DNA from: an uncultured Lachnospiraceae bacterium
GTDB lineage: Bacteria > Bacillota > Clostridia > Lachnospirales > Lachnospiraceae
Length of the DNA: 64,000 nt
Assembly: GCA_946414885.1 (NCBI GenBank)
Contig: CAMKQH010000001.1
Coordinates: 62,001-126,000, forward strand
Reading direction: 5' to 3'
Shown here: in pieces, positions 42,911 to 51,473 of the stretch
How the letters are laid out: each line of letters opens with the position of its first letter
How positions within the stretch are numbered: position 1 is the first letter of the stretch
Position numbers and translations under genes: made by a program
Notes under the pieces: generated by a model
Seen by the model: the letters and a program-made list of their open reading frames with translations, nothing else
Told to the model about the DNA's origin: nothing
Database searches by the model: none

Positions 42911-43765
42911 ATGCAGGCATATCTTTGCGTGGGAGAGTATTCTTCCGTACCATATTTGATCCAGGGCCTGGAAATGCGGGTATATTGCATGGAGGAGCTC
43001 TGTTACGGACTTAAGGAAAATGCATTTCTTCTCGACAGCTCCATCATGAGCGATACGCTGCTCCGTTGGATCCGCGAGCGCTGCGGGCTGGATGAACTGG
43101 CAGATTTCCTGTATCCCATGGTGCACCGGCAGGGATCCTTGAGCACCTTCGTCTCAGCCATTTTGCAGTATGTGGGACTGTATGACGCGGAAACCATCCG
43201 CCAGGTTGAGCAGATCCTCAAGAAGGGCGCCGGTCTTTCGAGTCTGGAAAAGCGGAAGGAGCAGGTGGATTATCTGGCAAAAAAGAAGAAATACGTGGCA
43301 GCCATCCGCGGCTATGACGGACTGCTCCTGAAATGGGAGGAGTTTGGAGAGATGGGACTTTCCGTTCCCGGAGACGAGCTTAAGGCCAACATCTGCCACA
43401 ACAAGGGCGTGGCCTACGCGAGGCTGATGCTGTACGGACAGGCTGGTGACAGCTTCCTTTCCGCGTACCGAATCACGGGTAACGAGGACGAGTACCTGTG
43501 TTTCCTGGCCACAAAGCGCATGGAACTGTCGGAAAGCCAGTACGTCGGGTTTGCGGCAGGGGAGATGGAGCATTATGAGCTTACTTTGGAACTCGAGAAG
43601 AAGATGGAGGAGCTCCGGCTCGATTTCCAGCTTCAGCCGGCGGAACTGATGCTCAGGGAACGCAGGGAAGCTAAGGAATCTGGCGACGAGCGATACTATC
43701 AGGAAGAAGGGGCGAAACTCTGCGAATCGCTCAAAAACCAGTACCGGTTTAGCGTCGGGGAGTGA
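42911..43765 (+). CDS. Helical-repeat protein of the DUF5717 operon
   Basis: I do not know this 284-residue protein as a named family. It is almost wholly alpha-helical. Residues 1-100 (LIQGLEMRVYCMEELCYGLKEN) form one helical bundle, and 115-210 read like two or three TPR units (KYVAAIRGYDGLLLKW; LKANICHNKGVAYARLMLYGQAGDSFLSAYRITG). It has no signal or membrane segment. AGGAGG precedes ATG 42911, 9 bp after the DUF5716 stop. Co-expression with DUF5717 and DUF5716 suggests a scaffold or adaptor in the same complex. Confidence 0.7.
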   Translation: MQAYLCVGEYSSVPYLIQGLEMRVYCMEELCYGLKENAFLLDSSIMSDTLLRWIRERCGLDELADFLYPMVHRQGSLSTFVSAILQYVGLYDAETIRQVEQILKKGAGLSSLEKRKEQVDYLAKKKKYVAAIRGYDGLLLKWEEFGEMGLSVPGDELKANICHNKGVAYARLMLYGQAGDSFLSAYRITGNEDEYLCFLATKRMELSESQYVGFAAGEMEHYELTLELEKKMEELRLDFQLQPAELMLRERREAKESGDERYYQEEGAKLCESLKNQYRFSVGE

Positions 43766-43801
43766 TTCTCGATTTATACAAAAAAACCATCGAATTTTTT
43801 C
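43765..43801 (+). terminator. Likely terminator of the DUF5717 operon
   Basis: ATTCTCGAT and ATCGAAT pair (one bulge) across an A-rich loop and are followed by TTTTTT. It starts at the stop codon of the helical-repeat gene. Confidence 0.45.
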
Positions 43802-43822
43802 ATATTTTCTTGATTTTTTCTA

Positions 43823-43851
43823 TTGAAAATTTTCGATAAACGTGTTTATCT
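43823..43851 (+). promoter_or_regulatory. Promoter of the purine operon with palindromic operator
   Basis: TTGAAA (43823-43828) and TTATCT (43846-43851) are 17 bp apart. GATAAAC-GT-GTTTATC (43835-43850) is a perfect 7-2-7 palindrome that covers the -10. A repressor bound there would block transcription of purC, purB, purF and purA. The regulator is not identified. Confidence 0.55.
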
Positions 43852-43912
43852 ATTAAAGTGATTTCTTTTGAAATAATTATTCAGTATGACAAGAGAGCGA
43901 GGTAAATTGAGT

Positions 43913-44782
43913 ATGCAGGAGCTGAAACCCATCAAAGAGGGTAAAGTGCGCGAGATCTATGACAACGGCGACAGCCTGATCATGGTTGCCACGGACCGCA
44001 TCAGTTGCTTTGACGTGATCCTTCACAACGTGGTTACGAAGAAGGGTACCGTACTTACGCAGATGTCTAAGTTTTGGTTTGACATGACGAAGGACATCAT
44101 TCCCAACCACATGATTTCCGTTGACGTAAAGGACATGCCTGAGTTCTTTCAGCAGCCGAAGTTCGACGGCAACAGCATGATGTGTAAGAAACTGGAGATG
44201 CTTCCCGTGGAGTGCATCGTTCGCGGCTATATCACCGGAAGCGGCTGGGCTAGTTACGTTAAGAACGGCACGGTTTGCGGCATCAAGCTTCCTGAGGGAC
44301 TGAAGGAGTCTGACAAGTTACCTGAGCCTATCTATACCCCTTCCACGAAGGCTGAGATCGGAGATCACGACGAGAACATCTCCTACGAGCAGAGCGTGGA
44401 ATATCTTGAGAAGCGTTTCCCCGGTAAAGGCGAAGAATATGCTTCCAAGCTCCGTGACTATACCATCGCTTTATATAAAAAGTGCGCAGACTATGCGCTG
44501 ACCAGAGGCATCATCATCGCTGACACGAAATTTGAATTCGGTCTCGACGAGAACGGAAACATTGTTTTGGGCGACGAGATGCTTACCCCTGACAGCTCCC
44601 GTTTCTGGCCTGCCGAAGGGTACGAGCCCGGACATGCACAGCCTTCCTTCGACAAGCAGTTTGCAAGAGACTGGCTGAAGGCAAACGAGCATGACTGGAC
44701 CTTGCCGGACGAGATCGTGCAGAAGACGATCGACAAGTACCTTCAAGGATATGAACTGCTGACAGGTAAAAAATTAGTATAA
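43913..44782 (+). CDS. purC: Phosphoribosylaminoimidazole-succinocarboxamide synthase
   Basis: PurC joins CAIR with aspartate, using ATP, to make SAICAR in purine synthesis. The 289-residue product has EGKVREIYD, ATDRISCFDVILHN, PVECIVRGYITGSGW, IIADTKFEFGLDENG and LGDEMLTPDSSRFWP, all conserved. I start it at ATG 43913 (MQELKPIKEGK) behind GAGG; the track start at 43886 has no ribosome binding site. It is the first gene of the purC-purB-purF-purA group. Confidence 0.96.
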   Translation: MQELKPIKEGKVREIYDNGDSLIMVATDRISCFDVILHNVVTKKGTVLTQMSKFWFDMTKDIIPNHMISVDVKDMPEFFQQPKFDGNSMMCKKLEMLPVECIVRGYITGSGWASYVKNGTVCGIKLPEGLKESDKLPEPIYTPSTKAEIGDHDENISYEQSVEYLEKRFPGKGEEYASKLRDYTIALYKKCADYALTRGIIIADTKFEFGLDENGNIVLGDEMLTPDSSRFWPAEGYEPGHAQPSFDKQFARDWLKANEHDWTLPDEIVQKTIDKYLQGYELLTGKKLV

Positions 44783-44792
44783 CCATATCATG

Positions 44793-44831
44793 GCCCAAGG
44801 CTATGCTTTCGACGGCGTAAGCACCTTGGGC
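44793..44831 (+). promoter_or_regulatory. Intercistronic hairpin between purC and purB
   Basis: GCCCAAGG pairs with CCTTGGGC, with an inner TGCTT/AAGCA stem. There is no T-run, so it is more likely a stability or processing hairpin than a terminator. Confidence 0.5.
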
Positions 44832-44862
44832 TATCGAAGTTTAAAACATAAGGAGAACGTAA

Positions 44863-46314
44863 ATGAGTACTGACAGATATCAGAGTCCATTATCAGAGAG
44901 ATATGCCAGCAAGGAAATGCAGTTTATCTTTTCCCCCGACATGAAGTTCCGCACCTGGAGAAAGCTTTGGATCGCCCTTGCCGAGACGGAGAAGGAGCTT
45001 GGTCTTTCCCAGAACGGAAAGCCCGTCATCACGCAGGAGCAGATCGATGAGTTAAAGGCACATGCCGAGGATATCAACTATGACGTGGCACAGGCCAGGG
45101 AAAAGGTGGTACGCCACGACGTGATGAGCCATGTATATGCGTATGGTCAGCAGTGCCCCAAGGCGGCAGGCATCATCCATCTTGGCGCTACGTCCTGCTA
45201 CGTTGGCGACAATACGGACATTATCGTAATGACCGAGGCTTTAAAGCTCGTCCGCAAGAAGCTGATCAACGTGATGAAGGAGCTGGCTGATTTCGCTGAC
45301 AAGTATAAGGCACAGCCCACGCTTGCCTTCACCCACTTCCAGCCTGCACAGCCCACGACCGTTGGCAAGCGCGCAACCCTGTGGCTTCAGGAGTTTTCAC
45401 TGGATCTGGAGGACCTGGATCACGTACTTTCTACCATGAAGCTTTTGGGCTCCAAGGGAACCACGGGTACCCAGGCATCCTTCCTCGAGCTCTTTAACGG
45501 GGATCAGGAGACCATCGACAAGATCGATCCCATGATCGCTGCAAAAATGGGCTTTAAGGAGTGCTATCCCGTATCCGGCCAGACCTATTCCAGAAAGGTT
45601 GACACCAGAGTGGCCAACGTGCTTGCAGGCATTGCAGCCAGCGCGCACAAGATGAGCAATGACATCCGTCTGCTCCAGCATCTGAAGGAAGTGGAAGAGC
45701 CCTTCGAGAAGACGCAGATCGGTTCCTCCGCAATGGCATACAAGAGAAATCCCATGAGAAGCGAGAGAATTGCTTCCCTGTCCAGATACGTTATGATCGA
45801 CGCGCTGAACCCTGCCATCACCTCGGCAACCCAGTGGTTTGAGAGAACGCTCGATGATTCTGCTAACAAGAGACTTTCCATTCCCGAAGGCTTCCTTGCC
45901 ATTGACGGCATCCTGGATCTTTGCCTGAACGTGGTGGACGGCTTGGTAGTATATCCCAAGGTGATTGAAAAGAGACTCCGCAGTGAGCTTCCTTTCATGG
46001 CAACGGAGAACATCATGATGGATGCCGTAAAGAATGGCGGCAACCGTCAGGAGCTTCATGAGCGCATCCGTGAGCTTTCCATGGAAGCGGGACGCAACGT
46101 TAAGGTTGAGGGTAAGGACAATAACCTCCTGGAGCTCATTGCCGCAGATCCCGCCTTTGGCCTCTCTCTCGAAGACCTTCAGAAATGCATGGATCCTTCG
46201 AAATACGTTGGCCGCAGCGTTGTTCAGGTTGACGCCTTCCTCACTGGCGTCATCCGCCCCATCCTCGCTGCCAACGCCGACCTCCTTGGCGTCAAGGCAG
46301 AGATCAACGTGTAG
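44863..46314 (+). CDS. purB: Adenylosuccinate lyase
   Basis: PurB splits fumarate from SAICAR and from adenylosuccinate, so it acts in both early and late purine steps. The 483-residue product is the longer PurB form, with LGATSCYVGDNTDIIV, FTHFQPAQPTTVGKR, KGTTGTQASFLELF and the signature loop GSSAMAYKRNPMRSERI holding the catalytic Ser. AAGGAG precedes ATG 44863. A structured 178-nt element separates it from purF. Confidence 0.96.
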   Translation: MSTDRYQSPLSERYASKEMQFIFSPDMKFRTWRKLWIALAETEKELGLSQNGKPVITQEQIDELKAHAEDINYDVAQAREKVVRHDVMSHVYAYGQQCPKAAGIIHLGATSCYVGDNTDIIVMTEALKLVRKKLINVMKELADFADKYKAQPTLAFTHFQPAQPTTVGKRATLWLQEFSLDLEDLDHVLSTMKLLGSKGTTGTQASFLELFNGDQETIDKIDPMIAAKMGFKECYPVSGQTYSRKVDTRVANVLAGIAASAHKMSNDIRLLQHLKEVEEPFEKTQIGSSAMAYKRNPMRSERIASLSRYVMIDALNPAITSATQWFERTLDDSANKRLSIPEGFLAIDGILDLCLNVVDGLVVYPKVIEKRLRSELPFMATENIMMDAVKNGGNRQELHERIRELSMEAGRNVKVEGKDNNLLELIAADPAFGLSLEDLQKCMDPSKYVGRSVVQVDAFLTGVIRPILAANADLLGVKAEINV

Positions 46315-46381
46315 GAAATTCATGATTCATAATTTATAATGTCATTTAACTGATTAATGAAAGTTAATGGCTTGAAACAAT

Positions 46382-46559
46382 CTCGAGGGGATGTTTGAAA
46401 TAGGCTCTCTCAGGCATGTGTGCCAAGCGTCGGTACTTATTCCGCGTATCGCGTGACGATTGTGCTTGTCGCAAGCGGCACGCGAGGGGAATTAGTACCG
46501 ATACGCTGCACTCATAGCGCGAGCGTGCCTGAGAGAGCCTATTCAAACAAAGCCCCGAG
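46382..46559. ncRNA. Rod-like structured element B between purB and purF
   Basis: An outer stem of about 35 bp (46382-46416 with 46526-46559) includes ATAGGCTCTCTCAGGCA and its perfect complement. After an asymmetric internal loop, AGCGTCGGTACT pairs with AGTACCGATACGCT, and the tip holds CGCGTG/CACGCG and GCTTG-TCG-CAAGC. The whole is 178 nt, like the rod-with-bubble shape of 6S RNA, but I cannot confirm that identity. No strong promoter precedes it (TATAAT at 46335 lacks a -35). It may instead act within the pur mRNA. Confidence 0.55.
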
Positions 46560-46590
46560 TTCTTCAAAATATACAGTAAGGAGAAATGAC

Positions 46591-48006
46591 ATGGGCGGAT
46601 TTTTTGGAGTTGCATCAAAAGAGGATTGTACGTTTGACCTGTTCTTTGGTACGGACTATCATTCTCACTTGGGAACGCGCCGCGCGGGAATGGTGGTATA
46701 CGGCAAGAAAGGCTTTGACCGTGCGATCCACAACATCGAAAACGCACCCTTTCGTACGAAATTTGACGGTGACGTGAATTCCATGGAGGGAAATCTGGGA
46801 ATCGGATGTATTTCCGATTATGAACCACAGCCCCTGCTTATGAGATCGCATCACGGCACCTACGCCATCACCACCGTGGGCAAGATCAACAATGCAGAAG
46901 CCTTGACAAAACAGATCTTTGACAACGGCCTGTCTCACTTTATGGAGATGAGCAGCGGCGAGATCAACGCAACGGAACTGGTTGCGGCGCTAATCAATCA
47001 GAAGGACAACATGGTGGACGGCATCCGCTATGCGCAGGAGGTCATCGACGGATCCATGAGCATTCTGATCCTGACGCCCCTTGGTCTGTATGCCGCAAGA
47101 GACCGGCTTGGAAGAACGCCGGTGGTGATCGGAAAGAAGAAAGACGCCTACTGCGTTTCCTTTGAGAGTTTTGCTTATTTGAACCTTGGATATGAAGATT
47201 GCAAGGAATTAGGACCTGGAGAAATCGCGGTGGTTACGCCTGATGGCGTGAAGACGCTTGTGAATCCCGGTAAGGACATGAAAATCTGTACGTTCCTTTG
47301 GATCTATTACGGCTATCCTTCCTCGTCCTACGAGGGGATCAGCGTAGAGCAGATGCGTTATAACTGCGGCGCTGCCCTGGCAAAGAGAGATGCAGGCAGG
47401 GATCACGTAAAACCGGACATCGTTGCCGGCGTACCGGATTCCGGAACGGCACATGCCATCGGATACGCAAATGAGTCCGGCATTCCGTTCTCCAGACCGT
47501 TTATCAAGTACACGCCGACCTGGCCGAGATCCTTCATGCCGACGATGCAGACACAGAGAAACCTGATCGCGAAGATGAAGCTGATTCCCGTGCATGACCT
47601 GATCCAGGACAAGAAGCTTCTTCTGATCGACGATTCCATCGTGCGTGGAACGCAGCTTCGCGAGACGACGGAATTCCTGTACCAGAGCGGTGCGAAAGAG
47701 GTTCACATCCGTCCTGCGTGCCCGCCGCTTTTGTTTGGCTGTAAGTACTTGAATTTCTCCAGATCCACGTCCGAGATGGACTTGATCGCGAGAAGAGTAC
47801 TGAAAGACATGGAGCAGGAAGGCCTGCAGATTGACTTAAAGAAGTACGTGGATCCCAACACGAACGAATACAATGACATGGTGTCGCGCATTGGAAAGCA
47901 GCTTAATTTCACCACTTTGCATTTCCACAGACTGGACGACATGATCAACTCCGTTGGCATTGACAAGGAAAAGCTTTGTACTTACTGCTGGGACGGCAGG
48001 GAGTAA
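46591..48006 (+). CDS. purF: Amidophosphoribosyltransferase-like protein lacking the catalytic Cys
   Basis: The 471-residue product has the full PurF plan: an N-terminal glutaminase-type fold (HSHLGTRRAGMVVYG, LGIGCISDYEPQPLL, DGSMSILIL) and a C-terminal phosphoribosyltransferase domain with VAGVPDSGTAHAIGYA and the PRPP motif LLIDDSIVRGTQL. Cys residues near the end (CTYCWDGRE) fit an Fe-S cluster site. Active PurF begins (M)CGI with Cys as nucleophile; this one begins MGGFFG, so glutamine hydrolysis should be absent. It may use ammonia or a partner. TAAGGAG fixes ATG 46591. Confidence 0.85.
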   Translation: MGGFFGVASKEDCTFDLFFGTDYHSHLGTRRAGMVVYGKKGFDRAIHNIENAPFRTKFDGDVNSMEGNLGIGCISDYEPQPLLMRSHHGTYAITTVGKINNAEALTKQIFDNGLSHFMEMSSGEINATELVAALINQKDNMVDGIRYAQEVIDGSMSILILTPLGLYAARDRLGRTPVVIGKKKDAYCVSFESFAYLNLGYEDCKELGPGEIAVVTPDGVKTLVNPGKDMKICTFLWIYYGYPSSSYEGISVEQMRYNCGAALAKRDAGRDHVKPDIVAGVPDSGTAHAIGYANESGIPFSRPFIKYTPTWPRSFMPTMQTQRNLIAKMKLIPVHDLIQDKKLLLIDDSIVRGTQLRETTEFLYQSGAKEVHIRPACPPLLFGCKYLNFSRSTSEMDLIARRVLKDMEQEGLQIDLKKYVDPNTNEYNDMVSRIGKQLNFTTLHFHRLDDMINSVGIDKEKLCTYCWDGRE

Positions 48007-48069
48007 TCAGAACGCAAAACTAGATGAATTCGAAACTTGAGGAATTCACGGAAAGAAAGGAAGAAACAT

Positions 48070-49365
48070 ATGGTTAAAGCAGTTGTAGGAGCAAACTGGG
48101 GCGACGAAGGAAAAGGCAAGATCACGGACATGCTGGCTGAGAAGGCGGACGTTATCGTACGTTTTCAGGGCGGTGCAAATGCAGGACACACGATCGTGAA
48201 CTGCTATGGCAAATTTGCATTGCACACTCTGCCTTCCGGCGTGTTTTACGGTCATACCACCAGCGTGATCGGCAATGGCGTGGCACTGAATATTCCCCTG
48301 TTGTTCAAGGAAATTCAGTCCATCGTAGAGAGAAACGTGCCCATGCCCAAAATCTTGGTTTCCGATCGCGCACAGATCGTGATGCCTTATCACATTCTCT
48401 TTGATCAGTATGAGGAGGAGCGCCTTGGCGGTAAATCCTTTGGATCTACCAAGTCCGGCATCGCACCTTTTTATTCTGACAAGTATGCTAAGATCGGTTT
48501 CCAGGTCAACGAGCTGTTTGACGAGGAAGGCTTGGCTGAAAAGGTGAAAAGCGTATGCGCCGTAAAGAACGTTCTCTTAAAGCACCTCTACAATAAGCCT
48601 GAGATCGATCCGGAAGAGCTGTTAAAGACGCTGCATGAGTATAAAGAGATGGTTGCACCTTACGTTTGCGACGTTTCCGCATTCCTGGACCGCGCGCTGA
48701 AGGATGGCAAGACTGTTCTGTTAGAGGGTCAGCTTGGAACCTTAAAGGATCCTGATCACGGCATCTATCCCATGGTTACGAGTTCCTCCACGCTCGCTGC
48801 ATACGGTGCGGTAGGCGCAGGCATTCCGCCCTATGAGATCAAGCAGGTTGTGACGGTATGTAAGGCATATTCTTCCGCAGTAGGTGCAGGTGCGTTTGTT
48901 TCCGAGATCTTTGGGGATGAGGCGGATGAGCTTCGTCGTCGCGGCGGAGACGGCGGTGAGTACGGCGCTACCACCGGAAGACCCAGAAGAATGGGTTGGT
49001 TTGACTGCGTTGCTTCCAAGTATGGCTGCCGTCTGCAGGGAACCACGGACGTTGCCTTCACGGTGCTGGACGTGCTTGGCTACCTGGACGAGATCCCCGT
49101 TTGCGTTGGATATGAGATTGACGGAAAGGTGACGACGGATTTCCCCGTAACGCACCTTCTTGAGAAGGCAAAGCCCGTGCTTAGAACGCTTCCCGGATGG
49201 AAGTGCGACATCCGCGGCATTGACAAGTATGAGGATCTTCCTGAGAACTGCAGAAACTATATTGAGTTTATTGAAAAGCAGATCGGTTATCCCATCACCA
49301 TGATCAGCAATGGCCCTAGAAGACAGGACATTATTTACAGGGAGAGCCCTTTGAAAAAGGCGTAA
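48070..49365 (+). CDS. purA: Adenylosuccinate synthase
   Basis: PurA makes adenylosuccinate from IMP, aspartate and GTP, the first step to AMP. The 431-residue product has GANWGDEGKGKITDMLAE (P-loop with catalytic Asp), GGANAGHTIV (catalytic His), GNGVALNIP, EGQLGTLKDPDHGIYPMVTSSS and GATTGRPRRMGWFD. I start it at ATG 48070 (MVKAVVGAN) behind AAAGGAAG. The next step is catalysed by PurB from the same group. It is followed by a HAD gene 33 bp on. Confidence 0.96.
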   Translation: MVKAVVGANWGDEGKGKITDMLAEKADVIVRFQGGANAGHTIVNCYGKFALHTLPSGVFYGHTTSVIGNGVALNIPLLFKEIQSIVERNVPMPKILVSDRAQIVMPYHILFDQYEEERLGGKSFGSTKSGIAPFYSDKYAKIGFQVNELFDEEGLAEKVKSVCAVKNVLLKHLYNKPEIDPEELLKTLHEYKEMVAPYVCDVSAFLDRALKDGKTVLLEGQLGTLKDPDHGIYPMVTSSSTLAAYGAVGAGIPPYEIKQVVTVCKAYSSAVGAGAFVSEIFGDEADELRRRGGDGGEYGATTGRPRRMGWFDCVASKYGCRLQGTTDVAFTVLDVLGYLDEIPVCVGYEIDGKVTTDFPVTHLLEKAKPVLRTLPGWKCDIRGIDKYEDLPENCRNYIEFIEKQIGYPITMISNGPRRQDIIYRESPLKKA

Positions 49366-49398
49366 AAGGGATTGACAGGGAAAGGACGACGGGAGAGC

Positions 49399-49998
49399 GT
49401 GATCAAAAACGTAATTTTTGACATTGGAAACGTGCTGACAGACTTCCGGTGGGCGGAGTTCCTTGCGGACAAGGGCTTCTCGGAGGAAGAGGTTGCACGC
49501 ATCGCGAAAGCCAGCGTGCTCACGCCGGTCTGGGCAGAACTTGACCGCGGCGTCTGGAGCTTTGATGAAGTGATGGCTGGATTTATCAAGAATGATCCGG
49601 AGATCGAAGAGAAGCTTCACAAGGCGTTTGACGATATGACTGACATAGTCACGATCCGGGACTATGCGGTGGATTGGATAAAAAAGCTCAAAGAAAAAGG
49701 CTTTTCCGTCTATTGCCTCTCAAATTTTTCGGAAAAGATCGAGAGGGAATGCAAGAAAGGCCTAGTCTTTCGGGAATTCATGGATGGAGGACTTCTGTCC
49801 TGGAACGTAAAGTTGATCAAACCGGATCCGGCTTTCTATCAGCTTTTGCTCGACAAATATTCCCTAATCCCGGAGGAGAGTGTCTTTGTGGATGACATGC
49901 CCGCAAACGTTGAGGCTGGCAAAAAACTCGGGATCCATGGGATCGTTTTTGAAACGCCGGAGCAGGTTTGGAAAGAGCTTGAAGCATTAAATTCATAA
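49399..49998 (+). CDS. HAD family phosphatase
   Basis: The 199-residue product is a haloacid dehalogenase superfamily hydrolase. Motif I is IFDIGNVLTDF (first Asp nucleophile), motif II VYCLSNFS, motif III the Lys in KLIKPDPAFYQ, and motif IV VFVDDMPANVEAGKKLGI. The order fits the IA subfamily acting on small sugar or nucleotide phosphates. The start is GTG 49399, giving the usual MIKNVIFD; the track start is a TTG. It may share the pur transcript. The substrate is unknown. Confidence 0.87.
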   Translation: MIKNVIFDIGNVLTDFRWAEFLADKGFSEEEVARIAKASVLTPVWAELDRGVWSFDEVMAGFIKNDPEIEEKLHKAFDDMTDIVTIRDYAVDWIKKLKEKGFSVYCLSNFSEKIERECKKGLVFREFMDGGLLSWNVKLIKPDPAFYQLLLDKYSLIPEESVFVDDMPANVEAGKKLGIHGIVFETPEQVWKELEALNS

Positions 49999-50005
49999 GA
50001 ATCAC

Positions 50006-50047
50006 CGGGAGAGGTCATTCCTGATCGGAGGCTTCTCCCGTTTCATT
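50006..50047. terminator. Terminator after the HAD gene
   Basis: CGGGAGAGG and CTTCTCCCG form a 9-bp stem with one mismatch, followed by TTTCATTTT. It overlaps the end of the - strand membrane protein gene. Confidence 0.6.
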
Positions 50048-50347
50048 TTCTGAGGTATTCTTTTCCAAATCAAAGGATGCTATGGTGTGCTTTTGCGCGA
50101 GCACTCCGTACATCCAGGTATAAACCCAAATGAGGAGGGGAATGGTCACGGTGCCGATCAGACAGAGCATAAACCATTGCCCGGAGGAGCTTCTGTCGAA
50201 GATCGCGACAAAGAGAGTCGTTACGTATAAGGCAAGTAACAGAATAATGCCAATGATGGCGGCGATGCGTTTCGCCGTCATTTTGTTTGACTTGTTATTC
50301 TTGCCGGAAGCATTTGCGTTAGTCTTGTCATTTGTGTTTGCGGACAT
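50015..50347 (-). CDS. Small membrane protein of unknown function
   Basis: The 110-residue product has a hydrophilic Asn/Lys-rich N-terminus, two membrane helices (IIGIILLLALYVTTLFVAIF and WFMLCLIGTVTIPLLIWVYTWMYGV) and an acidic tail. The layout is that of an unnamed small protein frequent in Lachnospiraceae; I cannot assign a role. It follows an NlpC/P60-like gene on the same strand by 25 bp, so the two may form an envelope operon. Confidence 0.7.
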   Translation of the reverse strand: MSANTNDKTNANASGKNNKSNKMTAKRIAAIIGIILLLALYVTTLFVAIFDRSSSGQWFMLCLIGTVTIPLLIWVYTWMYGVLAQKHTIASFDLEKNTSENETGEASDQE

Positions 50348-50372
50348 GGGATACCTCTCATTCTATTTTTCA

Positions 50373-51290
50373 TTATTCATTGTAAAGCAGTTTTAACAGT
50401 GCTTCGGGCGTCATGGACTGGATCTGCGCCGCGTCCGGGAAGGTCTCCTCGTTCCAACGGAATTGCGCGGTCTTTTTCAGATAGGACTTAGGTGATTCGC
50501 AATCGGGAAAACGGGAATACCATTCGGGATAATAGGTTTGCATGTAATTCTCTGCCAGCTTAACGGCAGCCTTGGCCTTGGATGACTTGGCGATCCCGCA
50601 GAGACGTACTCCGGGAGGACTGGAATGCACTAGCAGGACGCTGCCGTCTTCGCAGGTGCCAAGACTGATCCAGACGTGACCGTTCATGCTTGCAACGTCG
50701 CCAGGTTTCCATTCCGTCACGGATTTCGCGGCCGTGAATTCTCCCAACCCCAGGGAGGCTAGGTTTTGGGCTACGTCGGTAGAAGTATACACGTAACCTT
50801 CGTTACCATCTTCCGTTTCCAAGGTGTTGTACACAGCCCAACCGACGAAGCCGGAGCAGTCCAATCCGTCGTGGATCTGATAGCGGGTCTTTTTGTAGTT
50901 ATAGTTTGATGGAAGATCTTTTGCAAATTCCTTCCATCTGGGGCTTAACCCAAGGGTTCGGGCTTCGGTGCCGGCCCCCGTGTCTTCTTCATTCCAGCCG
51001 CCGCCCCATACGTAGGCGGTTTCTCCGACGGGTAACAGGGCTGTTTTCAGAAAATATTCCAAACCGTGCAATTCCGGTTCCTCTTGGTCACCTTGCGATA
51101 CTTCCGCGTCACCCGGATCCGTTTGGGAACTTGCGTCAAGGGAGACGGCGTCGCCGGGAACGGTTGTCATTGCTTCAATTGAACTTTCCGCGATGGTGAC
51201 CGTCGCCGCTTCAGCGGAACCGTCATCGCATCCGGAAAGGAAAAGACAGGCGAGGAGGGGCAAGGCCCATCGAAATCTTTTTCTCATCAT
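50373..51290 (-). CDS. NlpC/P60-like lipoprotein, putative cell-wall hydrolase
   Basis: The 305-residue product has a signal peptide ending in LSGC, a good lipobox, and a Ser/Asp/Glu-rich linker to about residue 80. The domain then shows YVWGGGWN, GLDCSGFVGWAVYN (nucleophile Cys) and MNGHVWISLG (His), the catalytic pattern of NlpC/P60 cysteine peptidases that cut peptidoglycan peptides. A unique C-terminal segment ends the protein. GTGGAG precedes ATG 51290. Enzyme activity is inferred from the Cys-His pair. Confidence 0.85.
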   Translation of the reverse strand: MMRKRFRWALPLLACLFLSGCDDGSAEAATVTIAESSIEAMTTVPGDAVSLDASSQTDPGDAEVSQGDQEEPELHGLEYFLKTALLPVGETAYVWGGGWNEEDTGAGTEARTLGLSPRWKEFAKDLPSNYNYKKTRYQIHDGLDCSGFVGWAVYNTLETEDGNEGYVYTSTDVAQNLASLGLGEFTAAKSVTEWKPGDVASMNGHVWISLGTCEDGSVLLVHSSPPGVRLCGIAKSSKAKAAVKLAENYMQTYYPEWYSRFPDCESPKSYLKKTAQFRWNEETFPDAAQIQSMTPEALLKLLYNE

Positions 51291-51380
51291 TAATATTCTC
51301 CACGTGCGAAATCTATTCTGAGAACATTCTCATTGTATACCCAAAATACGGGGAACCGCAAGGGAATACGTAAGTTTTTA

Positions 51381-51409
51381 TTGATTTAAGGGCTCTTTTG
51401 TTATATACT
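51381..51409 (+). promoter_or_regulatory. Promoter of the SEC-C protein gene
   Basis: TTGATT (51381-51386) and TATACT (51404-51409) are 17 bp apart. Confidence 0.72.
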
Positions 51410-51473
51410 AGTATAAGTTATAAGGAAAATGGCAGGCAATAGGCCTGTAAATAAGTAAGGATGGTAGAAAATT

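Noticed and set aside
45397-46323. 308-codon antisense ORF across purB
   Set aside because: Same artefact: a shadow of a confident gene with no independent support.
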